Positions 11,498 through 22,984 are shown, counted from the stretch's first letter. The stretch: 64,000 bases of DNA from Protopterus annectens (GCF_019279795.1 NC_056748.1:608263136-608327135); one strand, 5' to 3'. The notes: generated by a model not told the origin, from the letters alone. Numbers and translations: made by a program.

Positions 11498-12968
11498 TCA
11501 TGTCCAAGTTGCGGTGCATCTGGAACAAGGTCTGTTATGGCAACCTGATCTAGTAATGTAGCGGTTAGGACTGGGTTTAGCAACAAGGACAGTCACTGGT
11601 GAATGATTTGCTTTAGGACTCTCGGGGATATTCTCAGGAACAAGGATATTTGCTGGGATGTCCTCTGGAACTGAAGCATTGAATAAGTCTTTCTGAGAAC
11701 TAGAGTCTTTATCACAGGCAAAATGCTGCAATACTGGCTCGGACACTGGTACTAAATGTTTCCAATTCTGTCTAAATTCTATTCCTTGCGATTCCATGAT
11801 GTATAATCTCAGCTCTGGACATAAACTTTTCATGACTTCAATCTGATCAAAACCTTTTGCTGTCTGCATCCTCACTCTTTCCTCTTCTTGTAATGGATTG
11901 AGCTGTTTGCTGGTCTTATCATAACAGGACTTCTGGGACAAATACTTTTCAGGACTTGAGCTTTCACTGCTTTACTGTTCTTAGCACATGGAACCAACAA
12001 ATTGCTACTGTGGTTCTAGTTTGTCTCAACATAAGTCTCTGGGGAGGCAAACCAAGATGATTATCACAAGGAGTGTTTCTAAGATTCAGGAGATTCAAGA
12101 AAATATCAGTATTGTCTTGTTTCAACTTCTCTAACAACTGTTTTGCACTTTGAACTGCACATTCTGCCAAACCATTTGACTGTAGGTACTCAGGATTGCT
12201 CATAACATGAATAAAGTCCCACTCTTCAGCAAATCTGTTGAACTGCTGACTTGTAAACTGTGCACCATTGTCAGAAATAACTTTGTGCAGAATACCATGG
12301 ACAGAAACAAATGTTTCTTCAACTTAGTAATAACAGTACAGGATGTGAGATTAGGAAGTAGGTCAATTTCAAACCAACTGGAATAAGAGCCTACTAATAT
12401 CAAATAATGTTGACCATTCAATTTGAAAATGTCTGTAGCTCCAAGGTAGTCCAGAAATCTGGTTTAGCTGAAATGTTTCTTTCTGTTGATGTGGCTTAGT
12501 ACTATTACAAACAGAACAAGAGGAAAGTACTCTCTCAATATCTCTTCACATAGAAGGCCAAAATAATAGTCCTCTCACCCTTCTTTTGGTAGAATCAGTT
12601 CCTGGGCGGCCACAATGCAAGATGTTAATATATTCTTGTTGCAAGGATTCTGGAGCAATCGCTTTTGGACCTTTCATGATGATACCATTGTCAGACAAAA
12701 TCTTGTCTCTGTAGGGAAAATATGGTTGCACTTCTAGTGGTAAACAAGATTGCTTTGATGGCCATCCTCGACTGACAAAGTGGTTGAGCTTCTGAAGAAT
12801 TGGATCTGAAGCTATATGAGTTCTAAGCTCATCAAGATTTGTGGAAGAAAAATTTCTCACTTCCATGACTTCAAAATCAGGTTGCTCATTTTCATGCTGT
12901 TCAGTGTTTTTTGGGCAATCTGGATAAAGTATCAGCAAGATGAAGAAGCTTGCCTTTTGTGTAAACAA
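11498..12968 (-). pseudogene. Gypsy integrase, broken
   Basis: Integrase inserts the double-stranded DNA copy into the genome. Four frames tile it. 12968-12546 holds the N-terminal zinc-binding region with an ILHCGRPGTDSTKRR stretch. 12460-12200 holds the core start (DIFKLNGQHYLIL) and SDNGAQFTSQQF with the second catalytic Asp. 12203-11964 has YLQSNGLAECAVQSAKQLL with the catalytic Glu and a PCDNHLGLPPQRLM tail. 11941-11498 is the C-terminal domain (RMQTAKGFDQIEVMKSL). The three acidic catalytic positions are still visible, but frameshifts and stops between the blocks show it is inactive. Confidence 0.82.
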
Positions 12969-14340
12969 GAATGAAATTATACTTTTGCAGTTTCAGCATC
13001 ATGCATTTCAATCTTGCAGGAGCTGTGTGCATAGGCTTTGTCAAAATCGTGACTTCAGGTTGGTTGTCAGTCTCAATTTGAATAGGTCCCCATAAATATA
13101 ATCATGGAACTTCAAACATGCAAACTCAATTGCCAAAAGTTTTTCTCTATCTGAGCATGCTGCATTTTGGTTTGGGTTAGAGTTCTCGAAACATAGGCTA
13201 CTGGTTTACCCTCTTGAAGAATGACTGCACCAAGACCAAACTTAGAAGCATCACAACAACAAGTTACTGGTTTGTGAACATCATTTCATTTTAAAGTAGG
13301 TGGACTGACAATTCTCTGTTTCAGGACATCAAATGCTTTTTGGTGTTGTTCTGACCAGGACCAGGTTACATCTTTGCGTGTCAGCTCCCTTAATGGTACT
13401 GAAAGTTGGCTCAATGTGGAATGAACTTGCCTATATAGTTAATCATGTGAAGAGAATGTTGTAGGGCTTCAACATTGTCTGGTGCTAGCACCTCAAGAAT
13501 TGCTGTTTGCTTGGAAGGATCTGGTCGTAAGCCTAAATTGGTAAACAGATGATCAACATAAGTAACTTCTTGTAGCCTGAACTTCTGTTTTTGAGGATTC
13601 AGCTTAAGATTCACTTCACAAGCTTGATCTAGAACTGTACTGAAGTTTCTATCATGTTCAACTTCACCATTGCATCCTACAAGAATATCATCTACTATAA
13701 TAGCACATGGATAGCCAGAAAGAAAATGTGTTCCATTGCACGCTGAAAGACTTCACTGGCAGAATTTATCCCAAATGGCATTCTCAAAAATCTGCACCTG
13801 TCAAAAGGAGTACTGAAAGTGGTTAGCAATGAAGATTTCCAGTCAAGCAAAATTTGCCAAAATGAACTTTTTGCATCTCATACAGGAAAAACAGTGGCAT
13901 TTGGCATAACAGTAGCAGCAACTTCTTCAACTGTACGCATAGGATGAGGTTGTTTTAGTGCTTTGTTCAAGCCTCATGGATCAATACATGTTCTGATATT
14001 ATCTGAGATTTTCTTATGAGCTACTACCATGGAGGATATCCATTCAATTGGTTCTTCTACTGGACAATCACTCCTTGCTGCACCATTCTGTCTAGCTCAG
14101 CTTTAACTTTACCCTGCATAGCTACTGGAACTTTCCTTGCTGGTCTGACAACTGGGCTGACTTTAGGGTCTAACTTCATAGACTACACAACTGGGAGTTT
14201 GCCTAGTTTGTCTTCAAAAAGATCAGCATAGGTAGAAAAAACAGTCTGGGCAAAATTAGAATAGTTGTCTTTCAAGATTTCAAGCTTACATGGTGAACTT
14301 CCTTATTAAATAAAAGCAGTCCCATTTTCATACTATCTGT
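12969..14340 (-). pseudogene. Gypsy reverse transcriptase and RNase H, heavily degraded
   Basis: The clearest block is 13614-13411, with LNPQKQKFRLQEVTYVDHL and LRPDPSKQTAILEVLAPDN, the end of the RT palm and the connection to RNase H. Further RT blocks in shifted frames run up to about 14340, including an ILVGCNGE-like active-site region near 13665-13690 where a normal copy would have YxDD. RNase H similarity (13000-13400) appears as short pieces such as ACCCDASKFGLGAVI in the minus-strand frame near 13215-13260. No frame is long, and I could not fix exact domain borders. Confidence 0.6.
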
Positions 14341-14355
14341 GATGTCTAGTAATGA

Positions 14356-14562
14356 CTATACACGCTTTGTGACTACATAAAATTGCAGGTCATAGCTGTT
14401 CCCAGCAGAGTAACATGAAAGCACTACTGAGCCTTTGGTTTGAATTTCTTCACCACTATAAGCAACAAGCTTCACATACTTAGCCAAATCAAGCTTCTCA
14501 CCAGCTCTTACTCTAGAAAAAGTTTCTGCTGTCATAACATTGCACTTTGAACCAGTATCAAC
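14356..14562 (-). pseudogene. Gypsy aspartic protease, split by insertion
   Basis: The minus strand contains VDTGSKCNVMTAETFSRV, a retropepsin active site (DTGS), followed by VKLVAYSGEEIQTKGSVVL, the flap and second half. An open frame continues upstream to 14904, but everything beyond 14570 belongs to an inserted element and is not protease. The missing N-terminal strand is found on the other side of the insertion, ending in INGRPTEL near 22317. The two flanks are in the same reading register once the insertion and one copy of its 8-bp duplication are discounted. This strongly supports a clean late insertion. Confidence 0.82.
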
Positions 14563-14571
14563 TTTGAGGTT

Positions 14572-14974
14572 AGGGGTAGCTCGTGCTAGTGTGCTGCAGG
14601 ACTGCAGCCCCGCCCCCCAGCTGTACAAAAGAAAGAAAAAAAGAAAAAATAAATGAAATAACAAACATGAGTCCCAGAACTCGCACATGTGCACTTCTGG
14701 CATTTCCCGAGTCTGGATGCACACAGAATCCAAACTGCTGGTGAGACAGTCCAGATTAGGAAGACAGCCTGTAACAGCAAAGATCCCAGAAGTCACTGGA
14801 AAGGGAATGGACTGGAACGTCTGCAGGCTGGGTAAGAGCTTGCTCCTCTCGCGGTGCTGATGGACAGCTCTCATGGGCTTTTTAGAGCTAATGGATGTGG
14901 ACAACGTTTGAAGCAGGAATTGTGTTTGGACGGACTTCGAACTTGAAGCACTCAGGTGGGATACTTAACAGCAA
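14572..14974. other. Left non-coding arm of the hAT-like unit
   Basis: GC-richer than its surroundings, with CCCCGCCCCCC near 14609 and an A-rich run at 14630-14660. The 182-codon minus-strand frame over it is an accidental extension of the protease frame with no domain. Confidence 0.45.
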
Positions 14975-15113
<139 letters not shown>

Positions 15114-15170
15114 GCCTCAGTTAAATATACCTGGTTGCTAGAGAGAACTCAGGAAATATCTCTGGTGGCT

Positions 15171-15235
15171 AGACTCAAACCCTGTACCTTGGGAGCAGGT
15201 AGCAAGAGCTTGAATTCCCTACCCACCACCACTTG
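15171..15235 (-). repeat. tRNA-like segment (SINE head), minus strand
   Basis: The minus strand contains AGGGTTTGAGTCTAG, resembling an RNA polymerase III B box, preceded at the right distance by a GGTGGGTAGGGAATTCAAGC block where an A box would lie. It is probably the head of a degenerate tRNA-derived SINE, not a working tRNA. Confidence 0.35.
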
Positions 15236-15251
15236 TGACATTTTTGTTGTG

Positions 15252-15484
15252 TTATGTTCCTCATAAAATCTGTGGTTTTCTGGATTTTTTAATTCACTAA
15301 ATAATGACAGGCATTTGAATTTCAGACTTCATATTCTTCAAAAAGTACATGGTAACACAAAACATTTTATTCTAGCAATTTTATGTTTATAAGATCAATA
15401 TTTGAAATTTGTACCATTTTTGGGGCTGTATTCCCCCATTATTGGCTTTGTCCAGTTTTTTTGTGCTAAGAGGTTGAAAGCTAT
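15252..15484 (+). repeat. R1 repeat copy a
   Basis: First copy of a local ~300-bp repeat. Landmarks shared by all copies are CATAAAAT.TGTGGTTTTC, ACTAAATAATGACAG, CTAAGTTTAT(G) and GGC.TTGTCCAGATTTC, ending in GAGGTTGAGAGGTA. The left ~50 bp are missing here. Confidence 0.65.
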
Positions 15485-15488
15485 GGTG

Positions 15489-15782
15489 AGAACTGAATTC
15501 ACTAAATGATAGCCATTTAAGTATCAGTCTACCTGTCTTTCAAGAAACAGTTGATTTGGCATAGTGGTATGTTACTCTGACTGTAGTGCACAGGGTCCTG
15601 AGTTCAAGTCTTGGCAGTGAAATGCATGGTGACAACACAGCATTTTATTCTAGCAACTTTCCAAGATTATACAAGCAATGCTTAAAATGTGTCCCTAGTT
15701 TTTGGGCTTTTGTCCCCCCCCCCCCCAATAAATGTTGGCTTTTTCCAGATTTCTTGTGCTTCAAAGTTGATAGATACAGTTG
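15489..15782 (+). repeat. R1 repeat copy b with a tRNA-like insert
   Basis: R1 sequence runs from 15489 to about 15545 and resumes at 15620 (TGCATGGTGACAACACAGC) through 15782. Between them lie about 74 nt (15546-15619) not found in the other copies. They contain TGGCATAGTGGTATG (A-box-like) and GGTCCTGAGTTCAAGTC (B-box-like) at tRNA spacing. A C run at 15715-15726 differs from the other copies. Confidence 0.55.
15546..15619 (+). repeat. tRNA-sized insert in R1 copy b
   Basis: Length and internal pol III-like boxes fit a tRNA-derived sequence. The T-arm stem is imperfect, so a working tRNA is unlikely. I see no target duplication. Confidence 0.4.
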
Positions 15783-15862
15783 AGTGTCAAGTGGATTTTG
15801 CAAAGAGCTGAGAACTTGAAGAGAAGTTTAGTGCTGCTTATGTTGAGTCTGCTTGCATTGTT

Positions 15863-15931
15863 TATAGCACAACAGTTAGTGTACTTGGCTTGAATGCAGA
15901 AGGCTGTGGGTTCTACTCCCACAGTATATAG
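15863..15931 (+). repeat. tRNA-like segment with perfect T arm
   Basis: TATAGCACAACAGTTAGTGT resembles a D arm/A box. CTGTGGGTTCTACTCCCACAG forms a 7-bp stem around a seven-base TTCTACT loop, an excellent T-arm/B-box match. The anticodon stem is poor and there is no clean acceptor stem, so I read it as a tRNA pseudogene or SINE head. Confidence 0.45.
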
Positions 15932-16627
15932 ATGCATTGCTGATACAGTACCGTGTTGTACTTTTAAAGTGGGTGGATGCTGCAGTCCTGAGAATGTCCT
16001 CTTTGGTGGAGATACCTAGTAACGACGAACCTGTTATCAGTTTATCATCTATTCCCTATTGCAATATTACTAGCTTATCATTTTTTAATGTAACATGGGC
16101 AATTTATTCCTCAAGGGCAACAGGCACTTTATTTGTAGATGAAACAAAGAAATATAAAGTTGTTTGCTAGCAGCAACCTCTTCATTAGTTACAGATCTCT
16201 TTAATGTGGAATTATTTAGATGACTTTTACTTCTGCAGAGATTGTGCATATTTACTGATACTGCTGGAGTATAGAGATTTGAGTAGACTTTTATGATGGA
16301 AATGTTCTGAGTTTTGTCATTGTTGGTGCATGCATTTTGTTTCATTGTTTACTGGAAAAATGTTCAAAACAATAAATGTAAAACGCCCTCTAACAACTGT
16401 TCTGTATTATGCAAGGAATATAATTTAATACAATCAGGAAGGTGTATCAAAGAACAGATGCATGTTTCCTGTGCAAGGGGTCTATGATTTGAAAACACCC
16501 CAAAGTTAATCTTTATCTGCCACTGCCCAGATATATTTTCTTTGAATGTGGGTTTCAATGCTGTTTTAATGAATGTGAATTTCAAGGGAAGAGAAGTTGT
16601 AATGCTAAGTCTATTTTCATTGTGAGT
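15932..16627. other. Unassigned sequence within the hAT-like unit
   Basis: I see no coding motif. Open frames of up to 91 codons have no recognisable features. Confidence 0.4.
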
Positions 16628-17426
16628 CTCTGTACCCATGAACTACCACATAGGCAGCAGTCTTCTTAATGCCGAATGTGTGATAAGAGACCTTGGGACC
16701 CAGGTGGACAGTAGTCTCTCCTTTGATAATCACATTGCCACAGTAGTCAGGAAATCCTTCTACATGGCACACCTCATCACAAAAGGGTTCTCATCCAGGA
16801 AAAAAGAGGTCATTGTTCCCCTTTACTCGACACTCATTAGACCCATGATAGAGTACAATGCCCCTTTTGGAATGTACCTCAGAAGACATCTGCAGCAGCT
16901 GGAAAGGCCACAGAAGTACCACATAAAGAGGGTTACTGGCCTCAAACAAATGTCCTATGCTGACCGTCTCAAAAAACTCCAGCTTTACTCTGTAACATAT
17001 CGCCTACTCCGAGGCAATCTCTGCCTAACATATAAAGCTATGTCAAACTCAGAGCTGTTGGACATGCTACACCTAAAGAAATCCCAATTCCTCCGAGCTA
17101 CACGCTCTAGGGACCTAAACCTTGTCACCACAATAAACAGGACATGCTGGAGGGATAGTTTCCTGTCCCAGAGACTTCCCATACTCTGGAACAAGCTACC
17201 CATCTATGACAAGCAAAATTCCTCATTAACACTCTTCAAGAAAAATCTTGATGAGTGGATGGGAAATTGGAAATACACCCTGGGGATCACTTCTGTGGCT
17301 CTGCTCAACAGGGGCACAGGAAATTAACTTTCCTGTGTTGGTGTAAGCCAGAGAACTTTGTTGGCTAGGCTTACTTAGGCCCTTGGGCTGATAGCTTAGT
17401 ACCTACCTACCTATGAACCTATGAGA
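16628..17426 (+). mobile_element. CR1 LINE copy B, 5'-truncated
   Basis: Only the last part of the RT and the 3' UTR are present, starting at the CTGTACCCATGAACTACCAC that in copy C lies mid-RT. It ends with the CR1 tail ACCTACCTATGAACCTATGA (repeats of an 8-bp CTATGAAC unit), as expected for an incomplete reverse-transcription product. Confidence 0.88.
16638..17327 (+). pseudogene. CR1-B RT C-terminal fragment
   Basis: An uninterrupted 229-codon frame covers the thumb and C-terminal region: VIRDLGTQVDSSLSFDNHI, PLYSTLIRPMIEYNAPFG, RLLRGNLCLTYKAM and CWRDSFLSQRLPILWNKL. It lacks the catalytic core and the endonuclease, so it cannot act. The open frame shows that this is among the younger CR1 insertions here. 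The Met used as start is internal to the original protein. Confidence 0.88.
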
Positions 17427-17649
17427 CTGCATTGCTTTGTTTAGCAGATGTCTATTAGTGTTTGTGCTGTAAAATGTAAAATAAAATGTTTAAATGAAAT
17501 CCAGATCATCGTAGAAGTAAAGCAGTATTCACATTACAGTGCTTATGGTAAATGGGGTGAAATAGCCAAGTAATGGGACATTGGAATAACTGTAGGGTGG
17601 AGGTCCCATTTGACCATGATTTTGTGAAGGGGGGAAGGGCAGCAAACTC
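17427..17649. other. Unassigned gap between CR1-B and R1 copy c
   Basis: No recognisable element or coding motif. Confidence 0.4.
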
Positions 17650-17973
17650 AGACAGCCCCGGCTGAACTATACCCCTTAATTGTCCATTTTTATGATTTTT
17701 GCAGAATGAATAGATTTTTTGCTTCTTATTTTTAGTTTGTTCCTCATAAAATTTGTGGTTTTCTGGCAAATCGTTAAGGAATGAAGTCACTAAATAATGA
17801 CAGATATGGAGTTTCAAACTTCATACTCTTCAGAAAAATGCATGCTAAAGCAAGACCTGTTATTCTGTCAACTGTCTAAGTTTATGCAAGAGTAATTTTC
17901 TAGTATTGTTTGTATGTTCTCCCAATATATTTGGCCTTGTCCAGATTTCCTGCATTAAGAGGTTGAGAGGTAC
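17650..17973 (+). repeat. R1 repeat copy c
   Basis: Carries all R1 landmarks (TTTGTTCCTCATAAAATTTG at 17737, ACTAAATAATGACAG, GGCCTTGTCCAGATTTCC, terminal GAGGTTGAGAGGTAC). The start near 17650 is approximate. Confidence 0.6.
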
Positions 17974-18129
17974 ACGCAAATAAATCACTTTATAGAATTA
18001 GGTATATCCAAACCTCTCAGCTGCCCCCAATTTTGGCTCAAAGTGCTGCGCCCCCCCCTAATAATCCCTCCGCAAAATGGCAAATTTGGAAGAAAACATG
18101 GAGAGTTTACAATTAATAAATAATTGTAA

Positions 18130-18240
18130 TGATCAGAGTTATAGATTATTTTTAGTTTCAGAAATGCATGCAGATTCTCTTATTTTGTCAACTGCTCAAG
18201 TTAACAGTACTAATATTAAAAAAGTGTCCCTTCTTTGACA
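18130..18240 (+). repeat. R1 fragment d
   Basis: Short internal R1 piece with GAAATGCATGCAGATTCTCT and a CTCAAGTT segment, followed directly by copy e. Confidence 0.4.
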
Positions 18241-18548
18241 GGTTCCCAGCTGTATTGTGCGGCTATTTTATATTTTTGCATCATATTTTTGGTCCGTTTT
18301 TCATAAAATTGTGGTTTCCTGGCAAATTAGTGGTAAATCATTAAAGACTGAAGTTAGAAAATAATGACAGAATTTGAATTTCAGATTTCATACCCTTCAG
18401 AAAATTTATACTAATGCAAGACCTACTATTCTATTATCTTTCTAAGTTTATAAGAGCAATATTTAAAATTTGTCCTTATTTTTGGGCCTTTGTCCCACTT
18501 CTGTTTATGGCTTTGTCCAGATATCTTGCTCTGAGGCTGAGAGGTATG
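18241..18548 (+). repeat. R1 repeat copy e
   Basis: The most complete plus-strand R1 copy: starts near TTCCCAGCTGTATTG, includes TTTGCATCATATTTTTGGTC and ends GCTGAGAGGTATGAC. Compared with minus-strand copy f (26453-26741) it shows the ends are inverted (TCTCAGCTGT type), suggesting a small inverted-repeat element. Confidence 0.6.
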
Positions 18549-18601
18549 ACAAATGTGTCAGGGCCATCACCGTCAGCCAAAGACATTTCAAATTGTGACA
18601 T

Positions 18602-19198
18602 ACTTGTGCACCCCTCTTTTCTTGATACACTGGAAAATATTAAGGTACAACCCAACACTCTAATAATGGGTGATTTCAACTACCCTACCATTAACTGGGA
18701 AAACTACTCATGTACCAACTCTTTTGCTCAACGTTTTCTGGAAATCATCAATTCCAACGCTTTGGATCAACTTATCCACACCCCCACCAGAGGCAGCAAT
18801 ATCCTAGACCTGGCCATCACCAACATGGGTGATCGGTGTTCCACACCAGAGGTCAGCTCCTCGTTGCTCAGATCCGACCACAAGCTAATCACCCAAGACA
18901 TCCATATCCCGCTCCCACCCCCCATTAGGAAAATAACCGTAAAAAATTTCTCCAAAGTCAACTTCACATTTCTTAAGACAGAAGTGGCAAACTTCATGAC
19001 ACCCATACAGATGGACAATAGAGGTAAGACTGCTGAATCCTACACAAATGCACTTTATAAGCACTTACACAAGTGCATGGATTGTGCTATCCCTAACAGA
19101 ACCAAGATGCTATCCACCAAAAAAGGAAGCCAATCTGGTGGTCTTCTGCCAGAAACAAACTCTATAACAGAAGAAAGAAACTGTTGCAAAAAAGAGTA
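18602..19198 (+). pseudogene. CR1-C endonuclease C-terminal part
   Basis: The frame reads HPSFLDTLENIKVQPNTLIM followed by GDFNYPTINWENY, THTPTRG-like and NILDLAITNMGD motifs, then RSDHKLITQDI with the catalytic histidine. The linker continues to a stop at 19198. The N-terminal half of the domain was never copied or is lost. The open frame upstream of 18600 (from 18414) runs over R1 sequence and is not part of the protein. Confidence 0.85.
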
Positions 19199-21055
19199 AA
19201 ATCCCATGATTGGAGGAACTCCCTGGTCAGCCTCCGTAAGAATCTGAGATCCCTCATAAAATCCTCCAAAGCTAGTTATGAAAACAAAATTGCCACTGAT
19301 TCTAAAGACAACCACAAAGCATTCTATAGCTATGTCAAAAATCTCAATGGCAATACTCAGATCTGCTCTGAGTTACAGCACAATGACACTAAATATACAG
19401 AACCAACTGATATTGCCAACATCCTGGCAGATAGGTTCAGTGCTAACTTTACCCCCCTCTCACCCCCTAAAGGGCCCATCTTTATACCGGAAGAATGCAA
19501 AGTTCCTGTAATCATGGCTGCACAAGTAAAAACTTCACTCCCAAAGCCAAGAACACAGCATCCATGGGACCTGACAACATCCCAAGCTGCCTTCTACATG
19601 AACTACAGAATGAACTGGCACCCCACCTAAGTACCATGTTCAATCATAGCCTCACCTCAGGCTTTGTGCCCATTCAATGGTGCACCGCAACAGTTATCCC
19701 ACTCCACAAAGGGGGGGCCACAACAGACCTTGGGAACTACCACCCCATTAGCCTGACGAGCCTAGTCTGCAAGGCCATGGAACGTATCATCATGGAACTC
19801 ATAAACAAAGACATTGGAGATCTCCAAACCCTAGACCCCACACAGTTTGGGTTTGTAAAAGGCAGATCATGTCTCCTAAACCTGATAGACTTCTTTGAAG
19901 TAGTCACCAAAGCCATAGATGAGGGTAAGGTGGTTCACACAGCCTATCTAGATCTTGCCAAGGTGTTTGACACCACCCCCCACTCTGGAATTATTGATAA
20001 ACTCACTAAACTAGGTACAAATCCCTATGTCACAAGATGGGTTGCCAACTGGCTTACTGAAAGAACCCACACTGTGAAAGTAGCAGACTCCAAATCAGAC
20101 TTCAGACCAGTGACAAGTGGAGTACCTCAAGGTTCAGTCCTGGGTCATCTCCTGTTTAGTATCTACTTCTCTGAAGTACAGGCTAACACAGAAGGTCTTT
20201 GGCTAACTAAATTTGCAGATGACTGCAAACTAGGAGCCATAATTGAAACTCCTAATGATGTGGACATCCTACAAAAGGGCCTCACTGAGACAGATGCCTG
20301 GTGTCAAAGACATGGTCTCAAGCTCAATGCCAAAAAGTGCATTGTCATCCCCTTTGGTAAAAATTCTGTACCCATGAACTACCACATAGGCGGTAGTCTA
20401 CTTAACACCGAAAGTGTGATAAGAGACCTTGGGACACAGGTGGACAGTAGTCTCTCCTTTGATAATCACATTGCCAAAGTGGTCAGGAAATCCATCTACG
20501 TGGCACACATCATCACAAAAGGTTTCTCATCCAGAAAAAAAGAGGTCATTGTTCCCCTCTACTCATCACTCATTAGGCCCATTATAGAGTACAATGCCCC
20601 TTTTGGTATGTACCTCACAAGACATCTACAACAATTGGAAAGGCTGCAAAAATACCTCACAAAGAGGATTACTGGCCTCAAACAGATGCCTTACGCAGAC
20701 CATCTCAAAAAACTCCAGCTTTACTCCGTCACATATCGCCTACTCAGAGGCGATCTCTGCCTAACATACAAAGCTATGTCAAACCCAGAGCTATTGGACA
20801 TGCTCCACTTAAAGAAATCCCAATCCCTCTGAGCTACACTCTCTAGGGACCTAAACCTTGTCACCACAATAAACAGAACATGCTGGGGGGATAGATTCCT
20901 GTCCCAGAGACTTCCCATACTCTGGAATAGACTATCTATCTATGTCAAACAGAGCTCCTCATTAGCACTCTTCAAGAAAAATCTTGATGATTGGATGGGT
21001 AATAAGAAATTCACCCCGGGGATCACTTCTGTGGTTCTGCTTGACTGGGGCACAG
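19184..21055 (+). pseudogene. CR1-C reverse transcriptase
   Basis: A first frame (19184-19630) encodes the linker (DSKDNHKAFYSYVKNLNG, NILADRFSANFTPLSPPKG). A frameshift near 19540 leads into a 445-codon frame (19495-20832) with the full palm: NYHPISLTSLVCKAMERI, AYLDLAKVFDTTPHSG (motif A), SGVPQGSVLG (motif B) and TKFADDCKLGAII (motif C, the FADD catalytic pair). The C-terminus stops early at 20830-20832 and similarity continues to about 21055. Catalytic aspartates are present, but the frameshift and stop make it a pseudogene. Confidence 0.88.
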
Positions 21056-21150
21056 GAGGCAAAAGCCAGGGTACATTTTTGGCTAGGCTTGTATAGGCCC
21101 TAGGGCCAATAGCCTAGTACCTACCTATGAACCTATGAACCTATGAACCC

Positions 21151-22308
21151 CACTCCCCCATGTAGTGACTCTGGATGTGTCCAAGCAAGACAAAGGGCAG
21201 TTATGCAGTGTAAATGTCCAGAGTATCCTCCCATCCAAGGTAAACACAAGTACTACAATGGATTTTCATCTGTCCTTGATTTTGTAGAATGTTCTGGTTT
21301 TCTGTCATATTTTTATACTGTTGATTTATGCTTCTTCTTATTCAGAAAATGCATGTTGTTGCAGTGCCTATTGCTCTGTGTTTAAGTAGCAATGCTTTAA
21401 TGACCATCAGGTAAGCTTGTCTGAGATGGTAAGATGTAAGCAAGCTTTAATAAGCATACTGTTAAAGAATTACCAGCATTGAAAACATTTTTGTTGTTGC
21501 CATGCAGAGAATATTTACATAACTAGATAGCGTATAAGCCTTAGGTATTGAAATACATATGTCAGCATTTGTAATAAAGGACAGGATTACAGTATTTTCA
21601 GAAGCTCATTACATTTGTTGGAGACTTGCAGTCATCTTTACAGGCTTTACCCGTAAACAAAACAGAATGCCAGTCTATCATGTGTGGTCCATAACCTATG
21701 CAGTAATCCTTTAAGCAATTTATCTTGCGCTTGTTTATTGTTTGCTGTTCATTTTTTACTTTGATCATGTTTTCCCCATGAAACAAGTAGATAATTGTTG
21801 TCAGGCTCAGGCAGCAGGTCTTTTTTGGATAAGAGACATTTTTACAAGTGGGGGTATCACAGAGCTTGCTACTTTCAACATGTTACTTGGTACTTTTATA
21901 AAGCTAAATATAAATTATAATTAGAACTGCAGTGCAAGGAGAAGTGGTTTGAGTTGAGTGCTGCTTGTTTTTTATGCATGATTTTGACTGGCATTCCAGT
22001 AATGCATTTAAAAAGTAATTTATTTTTTCATGCTTCACAACCTTTTTGCTTCCATCTAGATATTAAGTAAGCTGTCATGTAGCCAATGCATTGAAAAACT
22101 TTTTTCTTCTACACTTCATTTTGTCTTGATTGGACTCTCATAATGATGGTTTGGGACCCAGGGCAGCGTATTTAATTAAAGTCCCAGTTGTTGTGGTTTT
22201 GAGCATAGCTCCACCCATTTTAGTTGGCCACACCCCTCCCATTGGCCCCACCCATTCAGCTGTCTCCTGCAGCCCCCCTCTTTGATTTGAAGTCACCAGC
22301 TGCCACTG
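21151..22308. other. Right non-coding arm of the hAT-like unit
   Basis: No coding motif. The last ~160 bp (22150-22308) contain a pyrimidine-rich CCACACCCCTCCCATTGGCC block and the inverted terminus. The remainder is unassigned. Confidence 0.45.
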
Positions 22309-22316
22309 TTTGAGCT

Positions 22317-22610
22317 CTGTGGGTCTCCCATTAATCCGAACAGTACAAAATACATCATTCTTTGCTCACAAATCTACTGCATTGACTGTTTTACCAAGCA
22401 CAGACACACCATCAACATAACAGGTAGGGTCCCAGCTTTCTAACTGATGAAATTGTCTCTTTGAATGTTCTCTTTTAATAAAAGAATGGACCTCTTTTGA
22501 TTTACAAAACCTTGGAAATTATTCCACTTTTTAAACTTGTGGCATTGCTTACCAAAAGCTAAGCACTTTTCTCTTTTAGACTCATGATTTCCACCACATT
22601 TATGACAGTT
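22317..22610 (-). pseudogene. Gypsy gag nucleocapsid and protease N-terminus
   Basis: The minus strand shows CHKCGGNHESKREKCLAFG followed by KQCHKFKKWNNF, a CCHC knuckle pair of the CxxCGxxHxxxxxxC type plus a second C-rich knuckle, which binds the genomic RNA. It continues through a linker to KNDVFCTVRINGRPTEL, the first strand of the protease, where the hAT-like unit interrupts. A stop and one frame change lie in the linker. The upstream side is interrupted by MITE-A. Confidence 0.8.
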
Positions 22611-22618
22611 GACTATAA

Positions 22619-22984
22619 GGGTCTATATTAGTTCGTCAAACTACCATTTCAGTGAACACCTAATCAGTGACACCAATTCAAGAAAATTGTTCATCAATTC
22701 ATTGAATTTACCAAGGGCAAGAAAATACTTGCCCTACAGCACAACAGACAAAAATCTAAGCAAGTCAAACCCACCTAAGTGGGGGGCTTTCCCCCCACAC
22801 CCCCTAACTATATATATCAACTCTGAGATCCCGCTATAGTGGAGAAAAGGGCAAAGTTGTGTAGTTGGCCAACTACATCTTTGCCCTTGGTAAATTCAGC
22901 AAATTGTTGAAACAATTTTCACTGAATTGGTGTTGCTGATTAGGTGTTCGCTGAAATGGCATTTCAGCAAACTAATATAGACCC
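22619..22984. mobile_element. MITE-A in gag
   Basis: A 366-bp element with long terminal inverted repeats (about 105 bp, imperfect), starting GGGTCTATATTAGTT and ending with the inverse. It is flanked by an 8-bp duplication GACTATAA (22611-22618) and GACTATGA (22985-22992, one mismatch). The gag reading frame continues in register on either side. It contains no ORF. Termini and duplication length suggest a cut-and-paste DNA transposon, superfamily not assigned. It shares its first 13 bp with MITE-B. Confidence 0.8.

Larger units (their letters stand above)
18600..21150 (+). mobile_element. CR1 LINE copy C, 5'-truncated in the endonuclease
   Basis: Begins within the endonuclease (about 18600) and runs through the RT and 3' UTR to the tail ACCTATGAACCTATGAACC at about 21125-21150. 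The best-preserved RT in the window. Two frameshifts and one stop separate the frames. Confidence 0.88.

Noticed and set aside
14356..14904. A 182-codon frame read as one protein
   Set aside because: Only the part up to 14570 is protease; the rest lies in the inserted hAT-like unit, as the target duplication shows.
15863..15931. Functional tRNA gene
   Set aside because: The T arm is excellent, but acceptor and anticodon stems do not form; treated as tRNA-like repeat.
18414..18600. N-terminal extension of the CR1-C endonuclease frame
   Set aside because: This part is R1 repeat sequence; CR1 similarity starts near 18600.
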